Assembly (NCBI GenBank): GCA_028278325.1
Contig: JANQEO010000334.1
Coordinates: forward strand, 1-50,775
Origin: Candidatus Binatia bacterium
Lineage (GTDB): Bacteria; Desulfobacterota; Binatia; UBA1149; JAJCZL01
Direction of reading: 5' to 3'
Length of the DNA stretch: 50,775 bases
In this document: in pieces, positions 42,896 to 50,775 of the stretch
How the letters are laid out: every line of letters begins with the position of its first letter
Position numbering within the stretch: the stretch's first letter is position 1
Translations under genes and position numbers: made by a program
Notes under the pieces: generated by a model
Database searches by the model: none
What the model was told of the DNA's origin: nothing
The model's input: the letters and a program-made list of their open reading frames with translations, nothing else

Positions 42896-43118
42896 GGCCT
42901 CGGCAGGGGTCTCGCCGCGGACACGGTGGCAGGGGGTGCCGGTCGCTGCGTGGCCCCCCGTCACCCGGCCGCCGCCGGTGATGGCGCCTCGTGGCACCCT
43001 CGCAGCTCGTACGCAGGTCAGGTTAATCGTGGTCGGAGGGTCCCGCAACCTCGCGCGGGGCATACGAAAGGGCGTCCCGCCGGCGACGGGACGCCCCGAG
43101 GTCGTCGGCCGGCGGCTC

Positions 43119-43646
43119 CTAGTAGGAGCCCCACTTCTGCTTGCCGGGCAGGTAGTAGCTCGGCAGCAGGAAGCGGAAGATGCGGGCCAGACCGCGCGCA
43201 CGATCCACTTCGTCCTGGCTCTCGGCGGCCAGATCGTCGAGGTCGTCGTCGAACATCTCGGCGAAGAGATCCTGGGCCGCCTCGGCCCGCTCCTCGTCGG
43301 TGGCGTACTGGTCGCGCAGGCGGTTCAGCTCGCCGTAGTCGAGGAAGTAGCCGCCGCACTTGGCGCACTCGTCGACCTCGATCTCGCGCTTCACGCTGGA
43401 GTAGTGCCGCATCATGACGATGCCGTCGCAGCGCGGGCACTCGCGGCGGGCGGACTGGTCGACGGTGAGCGTTTCGTCGCGCTTGACGTCCAGCAGATCG
43501 GCACCGACGGCCTCGTGCTGCTCGTCGACCTTCTTCAGTTCGAGCCAGTCGAACCACAGGCCGCCGCAACCCTCCTGGCAGACATCGACTTCGATGTCAT
43601 GGACCTTCGTCTCGGTCATCTCGTGGCCACAAGCCGGACACTTCAC
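43119..43646 (-). CDS. TFIIB-type zinc-ribbon protein
   Basis: 175 aa from a GTG at 43644-43646 that has GGGAGG upstream and begins the natural sequence (V/M)KCPACGHEMTETKV. Two zinc ribbons are visible: CPACGH with CQEGCGGLWFDWLEL, and CPRCDGIVMMRHYSSV with CAKCGGYFLDYGEL. The GLWFD/GYFLD pattern is typical of the zf-TFIIB family. An acidic C-terminal helix region and a YYLPGKQKWGSY tail follow. Function unknown; possibly nucleic acid binding. Confidence 0.8.
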   Translation of the reverse strand: MKCPACGHEMTETKVHDIEVDVCQEGCGGLWFDWLELKKVDEQHEAVGADLLDVKRDETLTVDQSARRECPRCDGIVMMRHYSSVKREIEVDECAKCGGYFLDYGELNRLRDQYATDEERAEAAQDLFAEMFDDDLDDLAAESQDEVDRARGLARIFRFLLPSYYLPGKQKWGSY

Positions 43647-43851
43647 GGTCGTCCTCCCTCGCTGGTGACGCGCGCGCCGCGGTACCGGGCGCCGCAATTC
43701 TCGTCCCGTCTTCTATCGGCCGCGTCCGGGCCGCCGTTTAGCGTGAATTGACGGTCGTCCGGCGTCGATCCGCCGCGAGGTGCAACCCGCACCCCTTCCG
43801 CTGCGTCCTGGAGGGGCCAACGGACCCCGCCCGAGCCCCGGAGATGTCGCC

Positions 43852-44823
43852 ATGAACGTCCGTTCCGAACTCGACGCCGTCGCCCTGGACGCCATGATCC
43901 ACGTGCTCAGCCTCGACCCCGCCGACCAGGTGCTGGTCGTCACCGACGAGCCCACCCTCGACTGCGGGCGCGCCTTCGCCGCCGGCGCCCGGCGCCACGG
44001 CTGCGAGGTGGCCACCTGGCTGCTGCCCGAGGACCAGCGACCGCTGACGACCATGCCGCCGGAGATGGCGGATCTGCTGGAGGAGCGCACGGTGGTGGTG
44101 AACGCCATCGCCGGCGACGTGCGCGAGGTGCCGTTCCGGCTGGAGTGGCTGAAGCTGCTGGAGGCCAGCCCGGTGATCCGCCTGGGGCACTGTCCAGGCA
44201 TCACATCGGACATGATGCTCTCCGGGCCCATGGCCGTGGACTACGGCGCCATGCGGCGCCGCGCGGACGAGCTCTTCGCCGCCTTCGCGGACGCCACCGG
44301 CGTCCACATCACGACCGAACTGGGCACCGACCTGGAGCTGGACCTCGCGGGGCGCGAGCTGGTTTCCGACCTGCAGGCCGTCCCCGGCTGCGGCGTGAAC
44401 CTGCCTTGCGGCGAGGTGTACTGCTGTCCCGTGGAGGACGGGGCCGCGGGCCGGCTGGTGATCGACGGCTGCTTCGGGAGCTGGGGCGACCTGGCGGCGC
44501 CGGCCACCTTCACCCTCGAGGCCGGCCGCGTGACGGACGTCGTCTGCGACGACGCGCCGGCCCTGGCGGAGATCACGTGCCTGCTGGAGATGGACGCGGG
44601 CGCCCGCACCATCGCCGAACTGGGCATCGGCCTCAATCCCGGCGCGCGCCTGACGGACAACATGCTCGAGGCCGAGAAGTCGGGCGGCACGGCCCACATC
44701 GCCTTCGGCGCCAACAAGGGCATGGCCGGCGGGCGGAACGAGTCCAAGGTCCACGTGGACTACCTGTTCACGGCACCGCGCATGACCATCACTTCCGCCG
44801 ACGGGACGGTGCGGGAGATCTGA
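43852..44823 (+). CDS. M29-type metallo-aminopeptidase
   Basis: 323 aa from the ATG at 43852-43854, with GGAG upstream. The C-terminal half carries the M29 metal-site pattern: an acidic residue in IAELGIGLNPGARLTDNML, E and H in EAEKSGGTAHIAFGANKG, and HxD in ESKVHVDYLF. The N-terminal domain (DAMIHVLSLDPADQVLVVTD) is the matching alpha/beta domain. It would remove N-terminal residues from peptides in the cytoplasm. It lies divergently from the zinc-ribbon gene and converges with the DsrE-like gene. Confidence 0.82.
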   Translation: MNVRSELDAVALDAMIHVLSLDPADQVLVVTDEPTLDCGRAFAAGARRHGCEVATWLLPEDQRPLTTMPPEMADLLEERTVVVNAIAGDVREVPFRLEWLKLLEASPVIRLGHCPGITSDMMLSGPMAVDYGAMRRRADELFAAFADATGVHITTELGTDLELDLAGRELVSDLQAVPGCGVNLPCGEVYCCPVEDGAAGRLVIDGCFGSWGDLAAPATFTLEAGRVTDVVCDDAPALAEITCLLEMDAGARTIAELGIGLNPGARLTDNMLEAEKSGGTAHIAFGANKGMAGGRNESKVHVDYLFTAPRMTITSADGTVREI

Positions 44824-44833
44824 CGGGAACGGA

Positions 44834-45175
44834 TCAGAGAGTGATGACCTTGGCCGCGTCGGCCTGGAGGGCCACGATGTCCTTCATGCTGCCGGCCTCG
44901 CCCACCGCCAGCTCGTCCAGCAGCCCGTAGTGGTTGAGGCACGTCGTGCACGACACGAGGCGCACCCCCTTGGCCGCCAGCGAACCCAGCTCCTCCAGCA
45001 CGGGCGAACCCTTGACCGCCAGGCGGACCCCTTCGGTGTAGAAGCAGATCGCGCCGGGAAGCCGGTCGTCCAGGTCGAGGACGTTAAGGAAGGCGCCGGC
45101 CAGCTTGTGGGCGAGCTCCGGCTCGGCCTTGCCCATGCCGTCGTGGCTGAAGACGATGACGGTGTCGTCGGTCAT
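44834..45175 (-). CDS. DsrE-family protein (YedF-like)
   Basis: 113 aa. VIVFSHDGMGKAEPELAHKL at the N-terminus and a CxxC motif in LVSCTTCLNHYGLLDEL match DsrE-like proteins of the YedF group, often associated with sulfur or selenium handling. A cytoplasmic sulfur-relay role is possible. It is the last gene of the leftward operon after the lipoprotein gene, ten bases apart. Confidence 0.8.
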   Translation of the reverse strand: MTDDTVIVFSHDGMGKAEPELAHKLAGAFLNVLDLDDRLPGAICFYTEGVRLAVKGSPVLEELGSLAAKGVRLVSCTTCLNHYGLLDELAVGEAGSMKDIVALQADAAKVITL

Positions 45176-45185
45176 GCCGTTCTCC

Positions 45186-46238
45186 TCAGGGTCCGCCGGC
45201 CGCCGCGGGCAACGGCACGTAGGCCATCAGGGTGGCGGGGTACTTGTCGGTCACGAGAAGAAAGCCTCGATCGCCCATGCGCGCCACCGCTTCCCAGTTG
45301 CGGCATTCCCCGTCCTCGCGCGGCCGGATCCACACGGGCGGGCGGTCCGTGCGCACGATGCGGTCCTCCAGGAGCTGCAGCTCGAGCAGGCGCTCGACGC
45401 AGGTGTCCGGGCCGAGCCAGGGCGGGGCGCCGTGGCGTTCGACCTCGGGGTCGTCCGCGGGCCGCAACGTGCCCCGGTCGGCGGGCCAGAAGTAGTTGAG
45501 CACCCAGAAGCGCCCTGCCTCGTCCAGATCGGTGGCGTCGGTCACGCGGTACTCGACGCGCGGGAAGGGGATCGTGCCCAGGTCCTCGAGGTCCAGTCCG
45601 AAGACGTGGGCCACCGGCCCGGCGATGACAGCCGCGCCGTTGGCCTCGTTGATGGCGATGACCCGGCGTCCGTCCTGGATGATCGTCTCCTGGGACATGT
45701 TGGGCAGGTTCACGATCAGGGGGATCGACGTGACCCGCTCCAGCTCGATACTGAACGTGTCCGCCCCGGCTTCGACGGTGAAGCGCCCGGACACGACGAA
45801 TCCGGCCATGGAGGTGTCGCGCTCGGCCTCGACGGTCATGTAGCAGCGGCCGTCCACGGAGCAACCGGATTCGAGCCCGTCGTAGCCGCGGATGATCGGC
45901 ACCAGCCAGGGCGCGTGGCAGACGATGGGGCGCGGTTCGAGCGGCGCGGGGCGGGTGCTCGCCAGGGCGGATTCGAGATCGGCCCGCGGCAAGTAGAAGA
46001 AGACGAGCTCGCCCTCGGTCCCGAACCGGTCCGGGAACTGGGGCACGATCAGGAGATCCTCCTCGTACCAGCTCAGGCCCGAGATCTCCGCCTCGCGGTC
46101 GTCGAGGGGTGGGCCCAGCTCCAGGAAGCGCGGCTCGACCACCGGCGCCTCGCCGCCGGCGCCCCCGCATCCGGCCAGCAGCAGCACCGCGGCCCACGCC
46201 GCCGCCCATCCCCGGATCCGCTCACCAGTACAGCTCAT
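45186..46238 (-). CDS. Lipoprotein, probably with a beta-propeller-like domain
   Basis: 350 aa. The lipobox LLLAGC at residues 19-24 follows a hydrophobic signal (AAAWAAVLLLAGC). The mature part is beta-rich with segments such as ISGLSWYEEDLLIVPQFPDR, SIPLIVNLPNMSQETIIQDG and DATDLDEAGRFWVLNYFWPA, which resemble esterase-like or phytase-like propellers. No catalytic residues are identified. Its start overlaps the 3' end of the rRNA methyltransferase gene by 17 bp. Confidence 0.72.
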   Translation of the reverse strand: MSCTGERIRGWAAAWAAVLLLAGCGGAGGEAPVVEPRFLELGPPLDDREAEISGLSWYEEDLLIVPQFPDRFGTEGELVFFYLPRADLESALASTRPAPLEPRPIVCHAPWLVPIIRGYDGLESGCSVDGRCYMTVEAERDTSMAGFVVSGRFTVEAGADTFSIELERVTSIPLIVNLPNMSQETIIQDGRRVIAINEANGAAVIAGPVAHVFGLDLEDLGTIPFPRVEYRVTDATDLDEAGRFWVLNYFWPADRGTLRPADDPEVERHGAPPWLGPDTCVERLLELQLLEDRIVRTDRPPVWIRPREDGECRNWEAVARMGDRGFLLVTDKYPATLMAYVPLPAAAGGP

Positions 46239-47373
46239 AGTGCACCAGCCTGCCGTCGAGCCCGCCGTTGCGCAAGGGAATCCGGCGCTCGGCCTTCAGG
46301 CCCACCTTCTTGATCAGCTCGGGATCGCCGAAGTACACCCAGGCCTCGCTCCCCTGGCACTTCTGCTTGAGGAAGTCGCCGAAGTCCTTCATGAGGGGGG
46401 CCAGGTCCTCGCCCGCCTGGAGACGCACGCCGTAGGGCGGGTTGCAGACCACGAGCCCGGGTTTCAGCTCGCCCAGGTCGCGGAAGTCCGAGGTGCGGAC
46501 GCGCAGCTCGTCGCCGCCGGGCAGGCGCGCGTTGTTGGCGCGGGTCCTCCGCACCGCGTCGCCGTCGATGTCGCTGCCCCGGATGAGGCCGCCGCGTACG
46601 CTGCGCACCCCGTTGTCCACCTCGAGCTTCGTCTTGAACCAGACGAGCTTGTCGTGGTCGGGCAGCTTCTGGAAGCCGAACTTCTTCCGCAGGCAGCCCG
46701 CGGGCAGGCGCCCCGCCTTGAGCCAGGCCTCCGAGAGCAGCGTGCCCGAGCCGCACATGGGGTCGTAGAGGGGTGTCTTGCCGTCCCAGCCGGCCAGGTC
46801 GAGGATCGCCGCCGCCAGGGTCTCCTGCATGGGCGCCTCCACCGCGTCGAGACGGTAGCCGCGCCGGTGAAGGGCGCCGCCCGCGCAGTCGATGCTCACC
46901 GTGGCCACGTTCTCGCGGATGTGGAGGTTGATCTGCAGATCCGGCTCGCGGGTCTCCACGCGCGGGCGCTTGCCCTTGTAGCGCTTGCGGAACATGTCGA
47001 CCACCACGTCCTTCACCTTCAGCGCGGCGAAGTGGCTGTTGTCGACGACGCTGCGCGACACGTTGGCGTGGACGGCGAAGCTCTCCTCCAGGTCCAGCAG
47101 GTGGGTCCAGTCGATCTTCTTGGTCTTGAGGTAGAGATCCTCGGCGCTGGTGATGTCGAAGCGGGTGAGCGGCGCCAGAACCCGGCTCAACAGGCGCGTG
47201 CAGTAGACGATGCGGTAGAGTACCTCGCGTCCGGCGCGGAACTCCAGGCCGCGCGGGAAGGCGCGCACCTCGGTGGCGCCCAAGGCCTCCACCTCGGCCG
47301 CCGCCAGATCCTCCAGTCCGCCGGCCACCTGGGCGAAGTACTCCTGCTGCGCCTCGTAGAGGAACACGCTCAT
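46222..47373 (-). CDS. 23S rRNA guanine-N2 methyltransferase-like protein (THUMP plus MTase)
   Basis: 383 aa from the ATG at 47371-47373, which forms an ATGA overlap with the GNAT gene. The N-terminal part has a THUMP domain (LYRIVYCTRLLSRVLAPLTR, LEESFAVHANVSRSVV). The methyltransferase domain has YDPMCGSGTLLSEAW for AdoMet binding, GSDIDGDAVRRTRANN, and the N6/N2 methylation motif VVCNPPYGVRL. This is the layout of the N-terminal half of RlmL and of Trm14/RlmK-type enzymes. The second methyltransferase domain of E. coli RlmL is absent. Confidence 0.88.
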   Translation of the reverse strand: MSVFLYEAQQEYFAQVAGGLEDLAAAEVEALGATEVRAFPRGLEFRAGREVLYRIVYCTRLLSRVLAPLTRFDITSAEDLYLKTKKIDWTHLLDLEESFAVHANVSRSVVDNSHFAALKVKDVVVDMFRKRYKGKRPRVETREPDLQINLHIRENVATVSIDCAGGALHRRGYRLDAVEAPMQETLAAAILDLAGWDGKTPLYDPMCGSGTLLSEAWLKAGRLPAGCLRKKFGFQKLPDHDKLVWFKTKLEVDNGVRSVRGGLIRGSDIDGDAVRRTRANNARLPGGDELRVRTSDFRDLGELKPGLVVCNPPYGVRLQAGEDLAPLMKDFGDFLKQKCQGSEAWVYFGDPELIKKVGLKAERRIPLRNGGLDGRLVHYELYW

Positions 47374-47795
47374 CCGTCCTCGCGGATCATGAGGACGTGG
47401 TCGATGCCGCACTCGTCGAAGACCTCGCCCGAGCGGGCGAAGCCGTAGGCGGCGTAGAAGTCCTCCAGGTAGGTCTGGGCGTGGAGCTTGCAGCGGGTGA
47501 CGCCCCGCGCCTCGGCCTCGGCGAGCAGGAACTCGACCACGGCGCGGGCCAGGCCGCGCCCCCGCCAGGCGGGCCGCACGGCGATGCGCTCGAGCTTGGC
47601 CCAGCCTTCATCGAGGAAGCGCAGCCGGCCGGCCGCCGCCGGTTCGCCGTCCACCTCGCCCAGCACGTGGACGGACTCGTCCTCGAACTCGTCGAACTCG
47701 CCGTGCCAATCCACGCCCTGCTCTTCCACGAACACGATGCCACGGACGACCATGGTCTTCAGGCGGTCCTCGGGCGTGGTGGCGATGCGGATCAT
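47370..47795 (-). CDS. GNAT family acetyltransferase (ElaA-like)
   Basis: 141 aa from ATG 47793-47795. The GNAT core is clear: GIVFVEEQGVDWHGEFDEFE, KLERIAVRPAWRGRGLARAV (acetyl-CoA-binding R/Q-x-x-G-x-G/A type loop) and a C-terminal ARSGEVFDECGIDHVLM that is typical of ElaA-like members. It is first in the leftward operon and diverges from the Ogt-AlkA gene. The substrate is unknown. Confidence 0.85.
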   Translation of the reverse strand: MIRIATTPEDRLKTMVVRGIVFVEEQGVDWHGEFDEFEDESVHVLGEVDGEPAAAGRLRFLDEGWAKLERIAVRPAWRGRGLARAVVEFLLAEAEARGVTRCKLHAQTYLEDFYAAYGFARSGEVFDECGIDHVLMIREDG

Positions 47796-47883
47796 GGCGG
47801 CTCCCGCGCGGCGGCGCAGACGTGCGTCCTGTGCTACATTCCGTGGCGCCAAGATATACCGCCCACCGGGGAAAGGCACGACC

Positions 47884-49026
47884 ATGTTGAAGCTCCAGGA
47901 CAGCGGCCGCACCGTGATCGAGACTCCCGTCACTGCCGTAGGCATCGCCTGGACGCCGCGCGGCATCCACCGTTGCGAGCTGGGACCGCGCGCGGAGGTG
48001 GCGTCGGCCCTGGCCGAACGGGCTGCGGACCTGCCCGATGAGACGCGCCCCCGCGGCGCCGTAGCGCAGATAGCGCGACGGGTCAGGGATCTCCTGCGCG
48101 GGCGCTGCGACGACCTGCGCGACGTGCCCGTGGACCTGAGCGGCCAGCCGCCCTTCGCCCGCAAGGTGCTCGCGGCCCTGCGCCGCGTCCCCCCCGGCCG
48201 CACGGTGACCTACGGCGAGTTGGCCGCCCGCGCCGGACGCCCCGGCGCCGCCCGCGCCGTGGGCCGCATCATGGGCGCCAACCCGGTGCCCCTCTTCGTG
48301 CCCTGCCACCGCTGCCTGGGCGCGGACGGCCGGCTCACCGGTTTCTCGTCTCCGGGCGGGGTCATGCTCAAGGCGCGCATGCTCCATCGCGAGGGGTACG
48401 TCTTCGATCCCGAGCACGAGCGCGGACAGCGCCACCTCGTGCGGCGCGATCCGGTGATGAAGCGCCTCGTCCCCCTGGTCGGGCCGTACCTGCCGTGGCC
48501 CGCGGCGCCGCGCCCGCCCTGGGACACGCTCGTGCGCGCCATCATCCACCAGCAGCTCTCGGTGAAGGCCGGGCAGACCATCGCCGGCCGCGTCGCGGCC
48601 CTGACGCCGGGTGCGCGCTTCCCGCGGCCGGAGGAGATCCTCGCCACACCGGACGACGTGCTACGGGGCGCCGGCCTCTCCTGGGCCAAGGTGTCGTTCC
48701 TGAAGGACCTGGCGGCGCGGGTGGGCGACGGACGGCTCAAGCTGCGGCGGTTGCCCCACCTGGACGACGACGACGTGCTCGCCGAACTGACCGCCGTCAA
48801 GGGCATCGGACGCTGGTCGGCCCAGATGCATCTCATGTTCCACCTGGGCCGGCTCGACGTGCTGCCCGTGGACGACGTGGGCCTGCAGAACGCCGCCGGC
48901 CGGGCCTACGGCAAGGACCGGGGCCTGACGCCGGCGGAGCTCGTCGAGGTGGGCGAGAAGTGGCGGCCCTACCGATCGATGGGCAGCTGGTATCTGTGGC
49001 GCGCCCTCGACATGGGCGGCATCTGA
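47884..49026 (+). CDS. Fused O6-methylguanine methyltransferase and AlkA-type DNA glycosylase
   Basis: 380 aa from the ATG at 47884-47886. The N-terminal half (about 1-175) is an Ogt/MGMT protein: RVPPGRTVTYGELAARAGRP, ARAVGRIMGANPVPLFV and the active-site PCHRC with Cys141. The C-terminal half (about 190-380) is a helix-hairpin-helix glycosylase: TLVRAIIHQQLSVKAGQTIA, LTAVKGIGRWSAQMHLMF and the catalytic Asp331 in LPVDDVGLQNA. One polypeptide would therefore both reverse O6-alkylguanine and excise alkylated purines. It lacks the AraC-type and Ada N-terminal domains, so it is not a regulator of the Ada type. It diverges from the GNAT operon. Confidence 0.9.
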   Translation: MLKLQDSGRTVIETPVTAVGIAWTPRGIHRCELGPRAEVASALAERAADLPDETRPRGAVAQIARRVRDLLRGRCDDLRDVPVDLSGQPPFARKVLAALRRVPPGRTVTYGELAARAGRPGAARAVGRIMGANPVPLFVPCHRCLGADGRLTGFSSPGGVMLKARMLHREGYVFDPEHERGQRHLVRRDPVMKRLVPLVGPYLPWPAAPRPPWDTLVRAIIHQQLSVKAGQTIAGRVAALTPGARFPRPEEILATPDDVLRGAGLSWAKVSFLKDLAARVGDGRLKLRRLPHLDDDDVLAELTAVKGIGRWSAQMHLMFHLGRLDVLPVDDVGLQNAAGRAYGKDRGLTPAELVEVGEKWRPYRSMGSWYLWRALDMGGI

Positions 49027-49148
49027 GATCGGTTGCCTGACTCCAGGAGCACGCCTTCTCGGCTTGGCTCGGTCGACGTACCAGTGTTGTACGCCTCCCT
49101 CGCCTCGCCTTCCGAGGTCGCGCTCCTGGGGCCAGGCTCCTCGATCTC
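49025..49148. repeat. Long imperfect inverted repeat after the DNA-repair fusion gene
   Basis: The left arm (49025-49050) has GAGATCG, GCCTG and CCAGGAGC. The right arm (49122-49148) has their complements GCTCCTGG, CAGGC and CGATCTC in matching order, separated by short unpaired steps. A further CGTAC/GTACG stem lies inside. The stop codon of the repair gene overlaps the left end. The structure could be a MITE-like repeat or a very long terminator shared with the convergent GPP34-like gene. Confidence 0.6.
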
Positions 49149-49169
49149 GCCTGAATGCCTGGTGGCGAA

Positions 49170-49853
49170 TCAGGTCGATGTGGTGATGACGACGGGCACG
49201 ATGATCGCCGAGACCAGGACGGCGGCCTGGATCGCCTCCACCGTCTCCTTGGTGGCGGCGCCGACCACCTGACCCTCGGTGATCTTCTTCAAGCGCTCCT
49301 TGCGCTCCTTCAGCTTCTTCTTGTCGAAGACCTTCTTCAGCAGCCCGGTGGGGTCGGCCAGGGCGACGACCACGAGGGTGCGGGGCTCAACGCGGGACGT
49401 GCCGGTGAAGATGGCTTCCTTGAGGCGGGCACGCAGCTCCTGCTCGGGTCCGGGGTCGTTCTCGGGGAAGATCGTCCGCGGGAAGATGCCCAGCACCTTG
49501 TCGCGCTCCTCCGAGAGGACCCTCTTGGCGACCAGCCCCCGGGCCACGCGGTTCCGCAGATCCTTGGTGCCGGCGAACTTCTGCACCCAGTGGCGGGCCT
49601 TCTTCGGCTTCTTCTCTTCGAGGACCTTTTCCAGGCACTCGGCCAGGAGCGGATCGTCGACGCACACGCCCTGCACGGGCTGGATGGGGTCCTTCTTGGT
49701 CCGGCCCGCCCGGAGCGCGCCGAGCAGCACCAGTTCGGCGAGGATCGCGCCGCCCATGGCGGTGTTGTGCATGCCGTCGATGGCGGTGGTGCCCTTGTCG
49801 TCGTCGAGGGCCAAGAGGAGAATCTCCTCGTAGAGGGCGAGGGGGGTGTTCAT
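49170..49853 (-). CDS. GPP34-like (Golgi phosphoprotein 3 family) protein
   Basis: 227 aa from the ATG at 49851-49853 with GGAGG upstream. The helical pattern LALYEEILLLALDDDKGTTA, AILAELVLLGALR, VFDKKKLKERKERLKKITEG and a hydrophobic C-terminus (AAVLVSAIIVPVVI) match bacterial GPP34 domain proteins. In eukaryotes the family binds PI4P, and the bacterial members have no firm role. Its neighbour on the left is the Ogt-AlkA gene, convergent to it. Confidence 0.8.
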   Translation of the reverse strand: MNTPLALYEEILLLALDDDKGTTAIDGMHNTAMGGAILAELVLLGALRAGRTKKDPIQPVQGVCVDDPLLAECLEKVLEEKKPKKARHWVQKFAGTKDLRNRVARGLVAKRVLSEERDKVLGIFPRTIFPENDPGPEQELRARLKEAIFTGTSRVEPRTLVVVALADPTGLLKKVFDKKKLKERKERLKKITEGQVVGAATKETVEAIQAAVLVSAIIVPVVITTST

Positions 49854-50150
49854 GGGGCGACCTCCGGTCGGTGACAGCGGTGACGTCACCGAGCATACAC
49901 CGGCCGGCCGTTCGATGTTCGCCCAAAGAGACGGGAGGCCGGACGCCTGCGGGGATTCTCGCCCAAGATCTTCCCCGGCCGTACGTCCGACCCCCGATGT
50001 CCGGCGTGGCAACGTGAGGCCGTCAAGGATGGTTGCCCGAGTCATGTGAGTAGAAGTCGGGTCTCCCTCCGCCGCCATCCCCCTACCGGCTCCGTTTGTC
50101 GGTTGAGAAGGATCTTTCATCGCTTATTTCGACGGCCTGCGCGAAGATCG
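49854..50150. other. Upstream region of the GPP34-like gene with a 14-bp palindrome
   Basis: About 300 bp without a gene. CGGTGACGTCACCG (49878-49891) is a perfect palindrome 25 bp upstream of the GPP34-like start, close to its ribosome binding site, and could be an operator. Nothing else is recognised between it and the stop of the exported protein gene at 50151. Confidence 0.35.
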
Positions 50151-50775
50151 TCAGCGCACCAGCGTCATGCGTCGTAGGTGGACCGCTTCATCCGTCTGCA
50201 GACGGTAGAGATATACGCCCGAAGGCATGGCCCGACCGGCGCGATCCTCCCCGTCCCATTGGACCGTGTGCGGGCCTCCGGCCCGGAAGCCCGTCACCAG
50301 GAGTCGCACCAGCGAGCCGTCCAGCGCGTACACCGCCAAGCGGATCTCCATACCGCGCGCCAGTTCGAAATCGATGGACGTGCGCGGGTTGAAGGGGTTG
50401 GGATAGTTGGCGCCGAGCCGGGCGTCGGCCAGCAGCGGGGCGCCCACGGAGGCGACGGATTCCTCGCTCCAGGTCACGCTCGTGGTGTAGATGCGGTCGC
50501 CCGAATTGGCGCCGTTGAAATTGGCCCCGTTGCCCGCCGCGTAGAAGGTGACGTCGCCCGTGCCGGCCTCCGGGGCGGTCCAGCGCACGGTCCAGGTCGC
50601 CGAAACGCCCGTGCCCGGACGGGTGCCGCTGCTCGTGTGCTTGGCGTAGGTCCGGTTGCCGGAGGACGAGATCTGGGAGTCGGCGTCCAGGTCCGTGAGG
50701 GTGCCGACGCTGCTGCCCCCCTCGTCCAGGATCGTGAACTCGTAACCCCAGCGCATGGCCACGTCGTCCTCCACC
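50151..50775 (-). CDS. C-terminal part of a Reeler-like secreted protein with FlgD-type sorting domain
   Basis: The 5' part is outside the window. The visible 207 aa contain a Reeler-like or choice-of-anchor segment (ATWTVRWTAPEAGTGDVTFY, then AAGNGANFNGANSGDRIY and TTSVTWSEES). It is followed by NYPNPFNPRTSIDFEL and a FlgD-like C-terminal domain ending GVYLYRLQTDEA and RRMTLVR. The C-terminal domain is of the same type as that of the 1537-aa protein at 2437-7050, so cargo and host share one export or sorting pathway. Confidence 0.88.
   Translation of the reverse strand, partial: VEDDVAMRWGYEFTILDEGGSSVGTLTDLDADSQISSSGNRTYAKHTSSGTRPGTGVSATWTVRWTAPEAGTGDVTFYAAGNGANFNGANSGDRIYTTSVTWSEESVASVGAPLLADARLGANYPNPFNPRTSIDFELARGMEIRLAVYALDGSLVRLLVTGFRAGGPHTVQWDGEDRAGRAMPSGVYLYRLQTDEAVHLRRMTLVR

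Noticed and set aside
49025..49148. A tRNA-like or other RNA gene in the inverted repeat
   Set aside because: The arms do not form a tRNA clover-leaf and no known RNA family motif is visible, so only the repeat is reported.

Overview
The window has three parts: the tail of an IS481-type insertion sequence and a recombinase remnant (1-1447), a mosaic integrative element of about 32.4 kb ending at a tRNA-Asn gene (about 1446-33830), and GC-rich chromosomal backbone (33830-50775). The organism is probably an uncultured member of the FCB-related candidate phyla, such as Krumholzibacteriota or Eisenbacteria. This is inferred from exported proteins that end in a FlgD-like sorting domain introduced by an NPFNP motif (2437-7050 and 50151-50775), the high-GC backbone and the housekeeping gene content. 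No rRNA or other phylogenetic marker is present to prove it.

The element is bounded by a 22-bp near-direct repeat (1424-1445 and 33830-33851, one mismatch). The right copy is the 3' end of an intact tRNA-Asn(GTT). The left copy forms the last codons of a truncated serine recombinase. This arrangement fits a tandem accretion: an older element, now reduced to a recombinase tail behind an IS481 copy, followed by a second element inserted at the same tRNA. The element has a GC-rich phage-like core (7.9-24.8 kb) between two AT-richer cargo blocks (1.7-7.6 kb and 24.9-33.4 kb).

The core has a leftward block reading, from upstream to downstream: a small basic protein, two proteins of unknown function, a sigma-like factor, a 94-aa protein, a RecA-like ATPase, a DUF669-like protein, an ERCC4-type nuclease, a CHC2/TOPRIM primase fused to a P-loop ATPase, an iteron-like repeat cluster, a ParB-like/DNA methyltransferase fusion, terminase small subunit and terminase large subunit. 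A tyrosine recombinase lies on the opposite strand between the two terminase genes. A rightward mobility block (21.1-24.8 kb) holds small overlapping genes, two DUF2924-type genes, a large serine recombinase and a small HTH protein. I see no portal, capsid, protease or tail gene, so the core looks like a replicating and packaging satellite or a decayed phage-plasmid, not a full prophage.

The left cargo encodes three exported proteins: a 207-aa secreted protein, a 1537-aa Vps62/FG-GAP/ASPIC/lamin-tail protein, and a lipoprotein. The right cargo encodes a single-TM protein, a PIN-domain protein, a lysine-rich histone H1-like protein with a winged-helix tail, and a tight five-gene leftward operon. 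That operon combines an RbsC-like permease, an RbsB-like lipoprotein, a threonine-synthase-like PLP enzyme, a membrane-anchored pentapeptide-repeat protein and a LolD/MacB-type ATPase, with a LacI-type operator-like palindrome upstream. I do not recognise this combination, and it is the best candidate here for an undescribed system.

The backbone holds tRNA-Asn with a clear promoter, a DUF418 membrane protein, an Omp85/D15-like surface protein with a MITE-like insertion at its 5' end, a hybrid histidine kinase, a PolX-type PHP protein, a zinc-ribbon protein, an M29-type aminopeptidase, an operon of GNAT/rRNA methyltransferase/lipoprotein/DsrE genes, an Ogt-AlkA DNA-repair fusion, a GPP34-like protein and the 3' end of a Reeler-like secreted protein.
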